This document shows positions 49,725-58,834 of a stretch of 64,000 nt of DNA, in pieces. Origin of the DNA: Spirochaetales bacterium (lineage in GTDB: Bacteria; Spirochaetota; Leptospiria; Leptospirales; Leptonemataceae). Positions within the stretch are counted from its first letter, which is position 1; every line of letters begins with the position of its first letter. Location of the stretch: positions 1-64,000 of the forward strand of contig JACKOY010000020.1 of NCBI GenBank assembly GCA_024233935.1. Reading direction: 5' to 3'. Under the pieces are notes generated by a model. That model did not search any database. It was not told the origin of the DNA and was given only the letters and a program-made list of their open reading frames with translations. Made by a program: the position numbers and the translations under genes.

Positions 49725-50690
49725 ATGCGTCTTTCGCCCGAAACCTGGCATGCCCGGGCGCGTTTTCTGGATGGGGTTCGCAACTTTTTGGGCAAGCGGG
49801 GATACCTGGAACTGGAGACCCCGCTTCTCAACCCCGTCCCGACCGCAGAAGCCCATCTCAATTCACTCTCGGTCCGACGGGGTGCGTCCCGCCGGAGCGT
49901 GGAAGCCCCCGAACTGCCGCGGTCCGCTGGTTATCTGATCACCAGTCCGGAGTACCGTCTGAAATCGGCGCTGGCCGCTCTCCGATGTCCCCTCTTTCAG
50001 ATCGCCCACGCCTTTCGGGACTCGGATCGGGGACAGTGGCATAGCGAGGAGTTTCTCATGCTGGAACTCTACCTGGTGGGGGCGGACGAACACCGGCTCA
50101 TGCAGGAATTGGAGCAGCTGATCCAGTCCCTGACACCTCCCGGGGCCGCGGGCACCGCCGGACCGATCGCGCGGCACACGGTGCTTGACCTTTTACGGGA
50201 ACACGCCGGCGCCAGATCCTGGCAACGCGGGTCTCTGCTGGAGGCCCTGAGATCGCACGGCCTGGAGCCCGAAGCAAGCGAGGAGTGGGAGTACGATGAT
50301 CTGTTCTTTCTCTTGTTTCTGAATCGTGTGGAAGGCTGGCTTCGGCGGGCCGGCCGGGTCTTTGTTTACGATTACCCGCCGGAGCTGGCGGCCTTCAGTC
50401 GTGTCGAGCAGGGGCGCGCCCGGCGCTTCGAACTCTACTGGAATGGCCTCGAGCTGGCGAACGGCTATTACGAACTGCGCACCGCTCCCGAATACCAGGA
50501 GCGCTTCACCCTGGAGAACGAGAAACGACAGCGGCTGGGCAAAGAGGTGGCCGCTATCGACGCGGAGTTTCTCCAGGCGCTCGAAGAAAACGGAGGCCTG
50601 CCCGAAGTGAGCGGAGTAGCCATCGGCCTTGATCGTTTGTTTGCCGTTTTGAATGGTTACGGCGCGCTGAAAGATAGCAGCCCTTTTTAG
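49725..50690 (+). CDS. epmA: EF-P lysine ligase EpmA (GenX/PoxA type)
   Basis: A 321-residue class II synthetase-like protein with no anticodon-binding domain, related to the LysRS catalytic core. Motif 1 (RGYLELETPLLNPVPTAE), motif 2 (QIAHAFRDSD...WHSEEFLMLELY) and motif 3 (GVAIGLDRLFAV) are visible. EpmA attaches beta-lysine to elongation factor P, helping translation of polyproline stretches. Length is normal for the family. epmB and efp are not in the window. It is transcribed away from the sigma-factor gene. Confidence 0.88.
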   Translation: MRLSPETWHARARFLDGVRNFLGKRGYLELETPLLNPVPTAEAHLNSLSVRRGASRRSVEAPELPRSAGYLITSPEYRLKSALAALRCPLFQIAHAFRDSDRGQWHSEEFLMLELYLVGADEHRLMQELEQLIQSLTPPGAAGTAGPIARHTVLDLLREHAGARSWQRGSLLEALRSHGLEPEASEEWEYDDLFFLLFLNRVEGWLRRAGRVFVYDYPPELAAFSRVEQGRARRFELYWNGLELANGYYELRTAPEYQERFTLENEKRQRLGKEVAAIDAEFLQALEENGGLPEVSGVAIGLDRLFAVLNGYGALKDSSPF

Positions 50691-50753
50691 GCGATGCAGC
50701 AGTCTTTCCCGGCCACAAGCTTGCGTCGCCCCAGGCCACAAAGGTTTTCTGGA

Positions 50754-51308
50754 CTACGTAAACAGTTCCGGATGCCGACGGGATGCCAGAAAGAGGGCCG
50801 AAAGGTGCAACGCCTGGACGAAGAGACGACCGGTTTCGGCCCGCGCCAGGGCTTCCGGCGCGGGCATTAGAACAACTTCCATGTTTTCGGTCGCGTCCAG
50901 CTTTTGGGTGCCCTGAAGTTCTACCGAACGGGCCAGAAACAAGCGGCCAAGATTTGTATGGGAATCGGGGTTGGCCGACGCGGAACCGAGAACACTCCAG
51001 TCGCCTCCGCCGTAGCCGGTTTCTTCGCGTAGTTCCCGCCGGGCGGCCGGCAGTGCGTCTTCGTCGGGAGAAATAATGCCGCCCGGCAATTCCAGCAAAA
51101 CCTGACCGATGCCGTGGCGGTACTGGCGTACCAGGACCAGTTCTCCGCTGGAGGTGATCGGCAAGACGACTGCCCAGTCGGGGAACTCAAAAACATAAAA
51201 CGGTTCTATCTCACGCCCGTCGGCCAGCTCGCAGCGATCTGCACGCAGGCGCAGCCACTGATCCGAAACCAGGTAACGCGAGTGCTTCTTCTTCCAGGGC
51301 TCAATCAT
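50754..51308 (-). CDS. Nudix hydrolase, ADP-ribose pyrophosphatase type
   Basis: A 184-residue Nudix protein. The Nudix box GGIISPDEDALPAARRELREETGY (about 76-99) is complete with the catalytic REL-EE-G. N-terminal ELADGREIEPFYVFEFPDWAVVLPI and LVRQYRHGIG are typical of ADP-ribose pyrophosphatases. It probably hydrolyses ADP-ribose or related sugar nucleotides. The start overlaps the stop of the APC permease fusion by 8 nt, so the two are coupled, unexpected partners. Confidence 0.88.
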   Translation of the reverse strand: MIEPWKKKHSRYLVSDQWLRLRADRCELADGREIEPFYVFEFPDWAVVLPITSSGELVLVRQYRHGIGQVLLELPGGIISPDEDALPAARRELREETGYGGGDWSVLGSASANPDSHTNLGRLFLARSVELQGTQKLDATENMEVVLMPAPEALARAETGRLFVQALHLSALFLASRRHPELFT

Positions 51309-53388
51309 CGCTGTCTTCGGCCTCGTAACGCCGTCGAATGCGCGCGATCGGTCTTGCCTGGCCGAGCACAGTGATCCGATCGCCCTCTTTTAGAATGGTA
51401 TCCCCCTGGGGAATGATCAAACGTCCACGACGGTGAATCATGGCCACAATGGTGCCCTCCTCCCAGCGCACCTCGCGGATTTTTTTGCCAATCAAGTCCC
51501 CCGATGGGTTGGTCCCCTCCAGAAGCAGGGCCAGAAATCGTTCCTGGCGCAGCAGAGATTCTTTCAGGTCCTGTTCGGTCTGGGCGCCAATCCATTCCTC
51601 AATGAAGTCTTCACGCTCGACCATCTCTGCGAGCTCCGCCAGCATACGCAGGTGCAACCGGGCATTCCCATCGGGACCGGTCAAAAAAACGAGACCCCGG
51701 GCACGTTCCGGCGCGTAGGCGGCGCCCCAGAACTCCCGCAGAATGTCCATGGCGATGCCGCCACGGGAGCGCACCAGCAGCATGTGCGGCTCGACCAATC
51801 CCGGCAAGCGCACGTGGGGCAAAGCCACACCGTTGGCCAGGGGTGCGGAACCGGCCCGCGCGCTCTCCAGAAAACGTTCGGTCAGTTCGCGCTTCGATAA
51901 ACCAACGACGTCGCTAAACGACCGGGCGGCCAGCTCCACACACTCTTCAAAGCTTGTCTCCTGGTTCAGGTCGATGACAGCAGCCCGCATCACAACACGG
52001 TCGAAGGGATCTTCCGAACGAAGCCCCTTTTCGCGCAAAATCTGGCGCAGTTCGTGGTCGAGCCCTTCGTATTTGCGTTCTCCCAGCCGCGCAAAAATGT
52101 GATAGATGGCTCCGCCGCGTTGGGTCCGGCCGGCCGAGTAGTAACGATACCAGAGCGCCCCCGCCAGCACCAGGCCCAGCGTGAACAGCAAAGGCAACGG
52201 CCCGATTTCGTAAATGAACCAGAACGGCAACACGATGCCGGCCAGTGGCAACCACGGATAAAATGGCATCTTGTAACCGGGGTCGTACGAATCGATCCCG
52301 CTCTCGCGCATGACAATCACGACCAGAGATGTGATGGCGAACATCAGCAGTTGAAAGGCGCTCGCCAGTTTTGCAACCCGCGTTGGATCGAGCAGAGTAA
52401 TGCAAAGCACGATGACAATTACAGTCAGAAACACGGCGCGCCGCGGCACACCGCCGGGGCTTACTTTCGCAAACCAGCCGGGAAAAATACGGTCACGACT
52501 CATTGCCAGCGGGTAGCGCGAGGCGCTGAGAATGCCCGCGTTCGCCACGGAAGAAAAGGCAAGCACGGCAGCAACCGTGACGAGGATGGCACCTGGCGGG
52601 CCGGCCAGCACCTGCGCCACATCCGCGATAGCACGATAGTTGTTCGCCTGTTGATCTGCCGGCAGAAGGTCGGCGACTATGGCCGCGCCGACCGCGTAGA
52701 TCAAGAGTGCCGTGCCCAGGGCCAGAAACACGCCGAGGGGAAGGTTGCGTTCGGGATTGCGCACTTCTTCGGCCACGCTTGCGACTTTGGTCAGACCTAC
52801 GTAACTGACACACAACATGGCGGCCGTGCGGGCCATGGGAGCCAGCCCGGAACGGAAGGGACGCGCAAAATTGGAGAATTGAACATGCACAAGGCCCCGG
52901 ACAGAGAACCAGACCAGCAAGCCCAACAGTCCAACCACCAGTGCGGATTGAAAGATGCCGGTCTTGCGGGCTCCGAACAGGTTGATGCTTCCGAAAAAGA
53001 GCGCAACACCGAGCATGATCGGAAAGGCGGGCACGTCGGGCAGATAGACCGAACTGTAGACCCCGATACCGATCATGGCAAAGACGGTCTTCAAGATAAC
53101 GACCAGCCAGACACCGATGCCGCCGATGGTTCCCGCGAGCGGCCCCAGGCTGCGGTCAATGAAATAGTACACGCCGCCGGAGCGGGGCATCGCGGTAGCC
53201 AGTTCCATCATCGCGAATATACCGGGAATCAAGGGCAGGGCCGCGAACAAGTAGGCTACCGGCGCTCCGTGACCAACCATGGCGGCCGCTATGGCCGGAA
53301 GCAAAAAGAAACCCGAACTCAATGTGGAGCCGGTCGCGATGGCATAGATGTCGAAAAGGCGCAGCTCTTTGGGCAGCCTCGCTTTCAC
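51301..53388 (-). CDS. APC family permease fused to EIIA-like and TrkA-C-like domains
   Basis: From the GTG at 53388 (Shine-Dalgarno GGAG, 9 nt before) a 695-residue protein. Residues 1 to about 430 form a 12-helix APC amino-acid/polyamine permease (ATGSTLSSGFFLLPAIAAAM, NPERNLPLGVFLALGTALLIYAVG, SSVANAGILSASRYPLAMSRDRIFPGWFAKV). The C-terminal 250 residues carry a PTS EIIA type-2-like module (FLESARAGSAPLANGVALPHVRL, with the phospho-acceptor His) and a final TrkA-C/RCK-C-like module (IIPQGDTILKEGDRITVLGQARP). Such modules regulate transporters by phosphorylation or ligand binding. The substrate is unknown. Confidence 0.82.
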   Translation of the reverse strand: MKARLPKELRLFDIYAIATGSTLSSGFFLLPAIAAAMVGHGAPVAYLFAALPLIPGIFAMMELATAMPRSGGVYYFIDRSLGPLAGTIGGIGVWLVVILKTVFAMIGIGVYSSVYLPDVPAFPIMLGVALFFGSINLFGARKTGIFQSALVVGLLGLLVWFSVRGLVHVQFSNFARPFRSGLAPMARTAAMLCVSYVGLTKVASVAEEVRNPERNLPLGVFLALGTALLIYAVGAAIVADLLPADQQANNYRAIADVAQVLAGPPGAILVTVAAVLAFSSVANAGILSASRYPLAMSRDRIFPGWFAKVSPGGVPRRAVFLTVIVIVLCITLLDPTRVAKLASAFQLLMFAITSLVVIVMRESGIDSYDPGYKMPFYPWLPLAGIVLPFWFIYEIGPLPLLFTLGLVLAGALWYRYYSAGRTQRGGAIYHIFARLGERKYEGLDHELRQILREKGLRSEDPFDRVVMRAAVIDLNQETSFEECVELAARSFSDVVGLSKRELTERFLESARAGSAPLANGVALPHVRLPGLVEPHMLLVRSRGGIAMDILREFWGAAYAPERARGLVFLTGPDGNARLHLRMLAELAEMVEREDFIEEWIGAQTEQDLKESLLRQERFLALLLEGTNPSGDLIGKKIREVRWEEGTIVAMIHRRGRLIIPQGDTILKEGDRITVLGQARPIARIRRRYEAEDSDD

Positions 53389-53438
53389 AGTACAGAACTC
53401 CGTGCGTGCACGGCGGTACCCTGCCTTCGGAGGGCCGC

Positions 53439-53480
53439 TACCGGCAAACTGCAACTAAAGCAGCACCGTTGTCGCCGGTA
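53439..53480 (-). other. Structured leader upstream of the permease fusion
   Basis: TACCGGC and GCCGGTA (7-bp perfect arms) enclose a 28-nt loop, with an internal GCTGC/GCAG pairing. It lies in the 180-nt gap between the BASS transporter gene and the permease start, about 50 nt upstream of the permease start. It could be an RNA leader structure or the end of the upstream message. There is no T tract. I see nothing else recognisable in this gap. Confidence 0.3.
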
Positions 53481-53568
53481 CATTCTTGATCTGACCGGCG
53501 GCAGGCGTTCAGGCTCTACAAGCAAGGTCCAGGACTCAAGGGCGGCCGCAAAAGTTGACGTCGGTCGC

Positions 53569-54480
53569 TCAGAGCGCGGCCTCAGCCCGTTCGGCCTCTT
53601 CGGCCTCGGCGGCGCTGTGCAGGCCATGTCTCCAGTAGACAATGAAGCCGCCGGTCATGTACATGATGAGCGAGTAGATCGCCGGTGGAATCGCCACATC
53701 GGGCATATTCAGAATCGAGGTGCCGATTAGAATTCCAAGCGTGCCGTTTTGAATGCCCACTTCAATCATGATCGAAGTGACCTGCCGATCGTCGAGCCGG
53801 GCCAGCCTGGCCATGGAGTAACCGGCGATCAGAGCCGCCAGGTTCAGAATCAGGCCGGCCGGACCGGAATCGATGAATGCATCCACCAGAATGGCGCGCT
53901 CTTTGATGATAAGACCGACGATCAGGATCACAAGAAACGCGCCGGAAGCGATGCGTACGTACTTCTCCTGCCGGTCCGCAAAATCCGGCGCCCGCCGGCG
54001 AATCAGCATGCCGATGATCGTCGGCACCAGAACAATCAAAACGAGCGTGCCAATCGTTTCGAGTACAGGCAATTGCACCTGTTGCTCCGGGTCGGCCGCC
54101 GGCATGAAGACCGCCAGGGCGAGATTGACCAGGTACGGAATCGAAAACACCGTCACAGTACCGGAGATTGCAGTCAGCGTGACGGAAAGGGCCACGTTTC
54201 CCCGGGCCATGTGGGTAATCAGATTGGAAGTCGTTCCACCAGGACAGGCGGCCAGGACCATGATTCCGACCGCCATCTCCGGCCGTAGCGGGTACAGATA
54301 AACGATCAAGAATCCGACCGCCGGCAGGAAGATCAGCTGGCCGAAAAGTCCCACCAGGGCGGCCTTCGGATACACGACTACCCGTCGAAAGTCAACCGGA
54401 CGCAAAGACATGCCCATCCCGATCATGATAAAAGCCAGAACCGCCGGCAAACCGTACTGCACTGCTGGACTGTTTTCCAT
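53569..54480 (-). CDS. Bile acid:sodium symporter (BASS) family transporter
   Basis: From ATG MENSPAVQYGLP (54480) a 303-residue membrane protein with about ten helices. The family signature is VLAACPGGTTSNLITHMARGNVALSVTLTAISG (ACPGGTxSN), and the C-terminal SIMIEVGIQNGTLGILIG matches the E-x-G-x-Q-N motif of sodium binding. BASS proteins import bile acids, pantoate or small organic acids with sodium; the substrate here is unknown. The C-terminus is an acidic coiled-coil-like tail. The upstream frame (to 54537) lacks homology, so the internal ATG is chosen. Confidence 0.88.
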   Translation of the reverse strand: MENSPAVQYGLPAVLAFIMIGMGMSLRPVDFRRVVVYPKAALVGLFGQLIFLPAVGFLIVYLYPLRPEMAVGIMVLAACPGGTTSNLITHMARGNVALSVTLTAISGTVTVFSIPYLVNLALAVFMPAADPEQQVQLPVLETIGTLVLIVLVPTIIGMLIRRRAPDFADRQEKYVRIASGAFLVILIVGLIIKERAILVDAFIDSGPAGLILNLAALIAGYSMARLARLDDRQVTSIMIEVGIQNGTLGILIGTSILNMPDVAIPPAIYSLIMYMTGGFIVYWRHGLHSAAEAEEAERAEAAL

Positions 54481-54587
54481 AGTAAGCGCTTCCCCACCCC
54501 ATCCTGAAACAGGACGAGCGGGCAATTTGGGGGGCAACGTCAGAATGGGTCAACCGAAAGCTGCTTGAAAAAATGGGAGCAAAGCGA

Positions 54588-54830
54588 ATGGCTCTGACCG
54601 TGGGCGATGCAATAATCGAGGTGGTCGTACGTCCCGGCAGCAAAAAGCCGGGCATAGAACGGCAACCCGATGGGTCGTATCTGATTCGGGTGCGCGAACG
54701 CGCCCGGGAGGGGGCGGCCAATGCGGCTGTCATCAAAGCCCTGGCCGCTGAGATCGGTGTGGCCCCCACCCGGCTGGAGATTCGTCAGGGCGCTCACGGT
54801 CGGCGCAAGCTGATTCGACTGCTGGCCTAG
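54588..54830 (+). CDS. yggU: YggU/DUF167 family protein
   Basis: An 80-residue protein from ATG 54588 (MALTVGDAIIEVV), set by a GGGAG Shine-Dalgarno 8 nt upstream; ATG 54573 is a poorer alternative. It matches the YggU pattern: VVVRPGSKKPGIE, YLIRVRERAREGAANAAVIKALAAEIGV, LEIRQGAHGRRKLIRL. The function of the family is not established. It is oriented toward acnA, which starts 145 nt later. Confidence 0.85.
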   Translation: MALTVGDAIIEVVVRPGSKKPGIERQPDGSYLIRVRERAREGAANAAVIKALAAEIGVAPTRLEIRQGAHGRRKLIRLLA

Positions 54831-54975
54831 GGCAAGTTTGTTTTATTCGGCCTGCTTTCACCCACCCGGGCGCGGCCCTGAAAGAGTTGAAAGCGCAAGC
54901 CTGGCCATTTACATTGGCGTCCCGAAGTTCGCGGCTCCGGCCAAATCCATCGAATCGAAGACAGGTAGTCCAGAC

Positions 54976-57648
54976 ATGAAAGATCCGTTCCAGGCGAAGA
55001 CGAAACTCAAGACCAACTCAGGCGAGTACACCTATTACAAGCTGGAGAGTCTCGGAGACAACGCCCGGCTGGCAAAGTTGCCTTACAGCATGCGTGTTTT
55101 GCTCGAGGCGGCCTTGAGAAACATCGACGACTACGTGATCAGCGCAGACGATGTGAAGCAGCTCTTCCATTGGGATCCCGCAAAAACTCCGGACGAAGAG
55201 CTGGCATTTATGCCGGGTCGCGTTATCTTGCAGGATTTTACCGGAGTGCCGGCGGTTGTGGATCTGGCCGCGTTGCGCAGCGCCATGGTGCGCATGGGCG
55301 GCGAGCCAACCCGCATCAATCCGCAGGTGCGGGTGGATCTCGTGATCGATCACAGCGTTCAGGTTGATTTCTTCGGCACGAGTTCAGCCCTGCAGCAAAA
55401 CATGGAAATGGAGTTCGAGCGCAATCAAGAACGCTACGAATTTCTGAAGTGGGGGCAGCAGGCCTTCGAGAACCTGGGAATTGTTCCGCCGGGCGCGGGC
55501 ATTGTGCACCAGGTGAACCTGGAATACCTGGCTTCGGTGGTTCTGAATCGCGACGGCGTGGTCTATCCCGACAGCCTGGTCGGAACCGATTCGCACACCA
55601 CAATGATCAACGGCATCGGCGTTTTGGGATGGGGCGTGGGCGGCATTGAAGCGGAAGCGGTCATGCTCGGACAACCCATCTACATGCTGATTCCTCAAGT
55701 AGTCGGCTTCAAGTTAAAGGGCAAGTTGAAAGAAGGCACCACCGCAACGGATCTGGTCCTGCGCGTAACCGAAATGCTTCGTAAGAAAGGAGTGGTCGGG
55801 AAATTCGTCGAGTTTTTTGGCCAGGGCTTGAGTAATCTGAGCCTGCCGGACCGCGCCACCATTGCGAACATGGCGCCCGAATATGGCGCTACATGTGGAT
55901 TTTTTCCGGTCGATGAGGAAACCCTGCGCTACATGCGATCGACCGGGCGTTCTGCAGATACCATCGATCTGGTGGAGAAGTACTACAAAGCCCAGGGCAT
56001 GTTTCGCACCGACCAAAGCCCGGACCCGGTTTACACCGATACCCTGGAGCTGGATATTTCGAGCGTGGAACCGGCGCTATCCGGACCCAAACGGCCTCAG
56101 GATCGCATCAACCTCAGCGACATGCAACCCACCTGGCAAAAGGCGCTCAAGGCGCCGGTCAAGGAACGCGGTTTCGAACTTTCGGAAAACGAACTGAAGA
56201 AAGTGGGCCACATTGAGAATGGCTACAAGGCCGAAATCACCCACGGAAACGTTGTGATAGCGGCGATCACTTCGTGCACCAACACTTCCAATCCGGGAGT
56301 CATGCTCGGAGCGGGCCTGCTTGCACGCAAGGCGCTTGAGAAAGGCCTGAAAGTAAAACCCTTTGTGAAGACCAGCCTCGCCCCCGGGTCACGGGTTGTG
56401 ACCGACTACCTGGATCGGAGCGGCCTCACGAAAGATCTGGACGCGCTCGGATTTCAAACTGTCGGCTACGGATGTACGACCTGCATCGGAAACTCAGGCC
56501 CTCTGCCCGACCCGGTCATCAAGGCGATTGATGAGGGCAACCTGGTAGCGGCCTCCGTACTGAGCGGCAACCGTAACTTCGAAGGACGCATCTCGCCCAA
56601 TGTGAAGGCCAATTTCCTGGCGAGCCCGCCGTTGGTCGTTGCGTACGCCATCGCCGGCACGGTGGACATTGACCTCATAAAAGAGCCGCTGGGCAAGGGT
56701 TCGGACGGCAAAGACGTCTTCCTGAAAGACATATGGCCGACCCTCGAAGAAGTCAAACAGGCCATCGCCAGCAGCATCACACCGGAAATGTACCAGCAGC
56801 GCTACGGAAACGTGCGCGACATGAACGAACTCTGGAACGCAATTCCTGTTTCGGGCGGTCAGGTCTACGAGTGGAAAGAATCATCCACCTACATTCAGGA
56901 ACCGCCCTTCTTCGTGGACATGCCGCTTGAGGTTCCGGCTTTGACCGACATCCAGGACGCGCGTTGCCTGGTAAAGGTGGGTGACTCGGTTACAACCGAC
57001 CACATCAGTCCCGCCGGGGCCATACCGGAGGACATGCCCGCCGGTCGGTATCTAAAAGAAAAAGGCGTCACCAAAAAGGACTTCAACTCCTTTGGTTCAC
57101 GGCGCGGCAACGACCGGGTGATGACGCGCGGCACCTTTGGAAATATCCGGCTGCGCAATCAGCTGGCGCCCGGCACCGAAGGCGGCTGGACGCGCCTGCA
57201 ACCCGACGATAAGGAAATGTCGATCTATGACGCAAGCATCGAGTACCGCAAAAAGAACGTGCCCCTGGTTGTTCTGGCCGGCGCCGAGTATGGCACAGGG
57301 TCTTCGCGCGACTGGGCCGCGAAGGGCACCTACACCCTCGGTGTGCGGGCCGTGATTGCGACCAGCTTCGAGCGTATCCATCGTTCCAACCTGGTGGGCA
57401 TGGGCGTACTCCCGCTGCAATTCCGGGAAGGCGAGTCGGCCGATTCGCTTGGATTGACCGGTCGTGAACTGTTTTCTATCCGCGGCCTGTCGTCCGGCTT
57501 AAAAGCCCGTCAGGAAGTGGAAGTCGAAGCCGATGGCAAAAAATTCAAGGCGATCTGTCGCCTGGATACACCGGTGGAAATCGAGTACTATCAGAACGGC
57601 GGCATTCTGCACACTGTTCTGCGAAAGTTTGTGAAGGACTCGCGTTAG
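54976..57648 (+). CDS. acnA: Aconitate hydratase A
   Basis: An 890-residue aconitase (ATG MKDPFQAKTK). It isomerises citrate to isocitrate in the TCA cycle. The iron-sulfur cysteines are visible: ITSCTNTSNP (one) and GYGCTTCIGNSGP (two). The catalytic Ser loop (EYGTGSSRDWAAKG) and TDHISPAGAIP in the swivel domain are intact. Length and motif order are those of bacterial AcnA. The frame continues upstream to 54838, but AcnA begins at this ATG. An AGGTAG sequence just upstream could be the ribosome-binding site. Confidence 0.95.
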   Translation: MKDPFQAKTKLKTNSGEYTYYKLESLGDNARLAKLPYSMRVLLEAALRNIDDYVISADDVKQLFHWDPAKTPDEELAFMPGRVILQDFTGVPAVVDLAALRSAMVRMGGEPTRINPQVRVDLVIDHSVQVDFFGTSSALQQNMEMEFERNQERYEFLKWGQQAFENLGIVPPGAGIVHQVNLEYLASVVLNRDGVVYPDSLVGTDSHTTMINGIGVLGWGVGGIEAEAVMLGQPIYMLIPQVVGFKLKGKLKEGTTATDLVLRVTEMLRKKGVVGKFVEFFGQGLSNLSLPDRATIANMAPEYGATCGFFPVDEETLRYMRSTGRSADTIDLVEKYYKAQGMFRTDQSPDPVYTDTLELDISSVEPALSGPKRPQDRINLSDMQPTWQKALKAPVKERGFELSENELKKVGHIENGYKAEITHGNVVIAAITSCTNTSNPGVMLGAGLLARKALEKGLKVKPFVKTSLAPGSRVVTDYLDRSGLTKDLDALGFQTVGYGCTTCIGNSGPLPDPVIKAIDEGNLVAASVLSGNRNFEGRISPNVKANFLASPPLVVAYAIAGTVDIDLIKEPLGKGSDGKDVFLKDIWPTLEEVKQAIASSITPEMYQQRYGNVRDMNELWNAIPVSGGQVYEWKESSTYIQEPPFFVDMPLEVPALTDIQDARCLVKVGDSVTTDHISPAGAIPEDMPAGRYLKEKGVTKKDFNSFGSRRGNDRVMTRGTFGNIRLRNQLAPGTEGGWTRLQPDDKEMSIYDASIEYRKKNVPLVVLAGAEYGTGSSRDWAAKGTYTLGVRAVIATSFERIHRSNLVGMGVLPLQFREGESADSLGLTGRELFSIRGLSSGLKARQEVEVEADGKKFKAICRLDTPVEIEYYQNGGILHTVLRKFVKDSR

Positions 57649-57698
57649 ATCAGGCCCGGAAACCAGAAAGAGCGGCCGCGCGCCAGAGGGAACATCCT

Positions 57699-58052
57699 AT
57701 GACACCCGAAGAGCGTACGGAACGCATCATGAAGCGCATGAGCATCAGCCGGCGTGAGCTGGCCGAAAGGCTCGACATTTCGGTTTCGTCCCTGGCGATG
57801 TACTTCACGGGACAACATCGCATTCGGCGCGTGATTGCCCTGGCCATCCAGGCTGCCTACGGAATCAACAGCGACTGGATTATGCAGGGCAAACGACCGG
57901 TGTTCTTAAAGGAGTTTCAGAGCAATCTTTCGGCAGAGGCCATGGAAATGGCCGTTCTCTTTGATACGCTTCCGCGCCGCCTGCGGCCGGTCGCGCGCAC
58001 AACGCTGCGCGGGCTCAAGGCGCTGCCGGCGACGGTTCGGGAAGGCTCATGA
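57699..58052 (+). CDS. XRE-type helix-turn-helix DNA-binding protein
   Basis: A 117-residue protein. Residues 10-65 form an XRE/Cro-like HTH (MSISRRELAERLDISVSSLAMYFTGQHRIRRVIALAIQAAYGINSDWIMQGKRP), similar to phage repressor-type domains in which the last part reads xDWLLxG. The C-terminal half is a basic helix pair of unknown role. It starts 50 nt after acnA and its 3' end overlaps the convergent TPM-like gene by 38 nt. No phage genes are near, so it is probably a chromosomal regulator. Confidence 0.75.
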   Translation: MTPEERTERIMKRMSISRRELAERLDISVSSLAMYFTGQHRIRRVIALAIQAAYGINSDWIMQGKRPVFLKEFQSNLSAEAMEMAVLFDTLPRRLRPVARTTLRGLKALPATVREGS

Positions 58053-58599
58053 GTGCCAGCGCCGCTTCGAAGCCGGCCCGCAGCCCCTCGGCGTAGCGAT
58101 TGGCGCGAAAGCGCGGCGCCATCTCTTCTCTTTCAATGCGACGCAATTGCGGCGCGCTCAGGCCGGTGCTGCCATTGTCGTACATTAAGAAATGACGATC
58201 GTTTCTTGAAAGGACCACCAGCAGCGCGGGTTGGTCCGGTTCGGCCCGGAACTCGTCGGCCGCAAGCTCCGCAATCGCGCGGCTCTCGAGTGCTTCTACA
58301 ATGACAACCCGAGCGTCCAGCCCGCGAAATTCAAGCGAGGCCAGATAGGCGTCCAGGGCAGTCCGGTCGGCGATCGAAAGCAGCGCGGCGCGGTCCTCCA
58401 CAAACGGCCGGGCGGGTTGCAAGTACTCCCAGGTGCCGTCGGCGTGCAGAACCACGTGACGACCCCCGGCGGTCACCGCAGCCTGATCGCCCGGTTGGCC
58501 CCGAAGCCCGGGCGCACCCACGGCCAGACAAAGAAGCGCCATCGTAAGGGCCAGAGCAAAAGGGGCCCGTGGAAGCCGATTAATGCTGGTCTTCATCAT
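58015..58599 (-). CDS. Exported TPM-domain-like protein
   Basis: A 194-residue protein from the ATG pair at 58599/58596, with a signal peptide (PFALALTMALLCLAVGAPGLRG, then QPGD). The mature part has the strand-helix pattern of TPM domains (RALLSIADRTALDAYLASLEFRG, RVVIVEALESRAIAELAADEF, ALLVVLSRNDRHFLMYDNG, EEMAPRFRANRYAEGLRAGFEAAL). TPM proteins are small envelope proteins of uncertain role. The start overlaps the stop of the upstream small ORF by 20 nt, and the frame to 58719 lies inside that ORF, so the shorter start is used. Confidence 0.62.
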   Translation of the reverse strand: MMKTSINRLPRAPFALALTMALLCLAVGAPGLRGQPGDQAAVTAGGRHVVLHADGTWEYLQPARPFVEDRAALLSIADRTALDAYLASLEFRGLDARVVIVEALESRAIAELAADEFRAEPDQPALLVVLSRNDRHFLMYDNGSTGLSAPQLRRIEREEMAPRFRANRYAEGLRAGFEAALALMSLPEPSPAAP

Positions 58600-58834
58600 T
58601 GTTTTCGAGGTCGTAGAAGCGTAAGTGAACCCGCGGACTCTCGTAGCCACCGGCAACCATGCCTTCCAATTCGTTTCGGCTGGCCTCGATGATGCGAAAA
58701 CCATGGCGGGTATAGTCATCGGGAGTGATGAGGCCGTAACCTTCGCCTACCAGAAATGGTTTGCCGCCCTCGACCCGCAAATGGGCCAGCATTTCCCGCC
58801 GACCAAGCATGAGCGAACTGCAACGAATGCGCAT
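58580..58834 (-). CDS. Small protein of unknown function
   Basis: An 84-residue protein with no membrane segment (LRVEGGKPFLVGEGYGLITPDDYTRHGFRIIE). Its ATG overlaps the stop of the peptidase gene (TGATG), and its 3' end overlaps the TPM-like gene by 20 nt. It reads as one of three coupled genes. I know no family. Confidence 0.5.
   Translation of the reverse strand: MRIRCSSLMLGRREMLAHLRVEGGKPFLVGEGYGLITPDDYTRHGFRIIEASRNELEGMVAGGYESPRVHLRFYDLENNDEDQH

Noticed and set aside
52054..53730. Plus-strand open frame (558 residues)
   Set aside because: Antisense to the permease fusion; rich in His, Gln and Arg as expected for a shadow of a hydrophobic gene.
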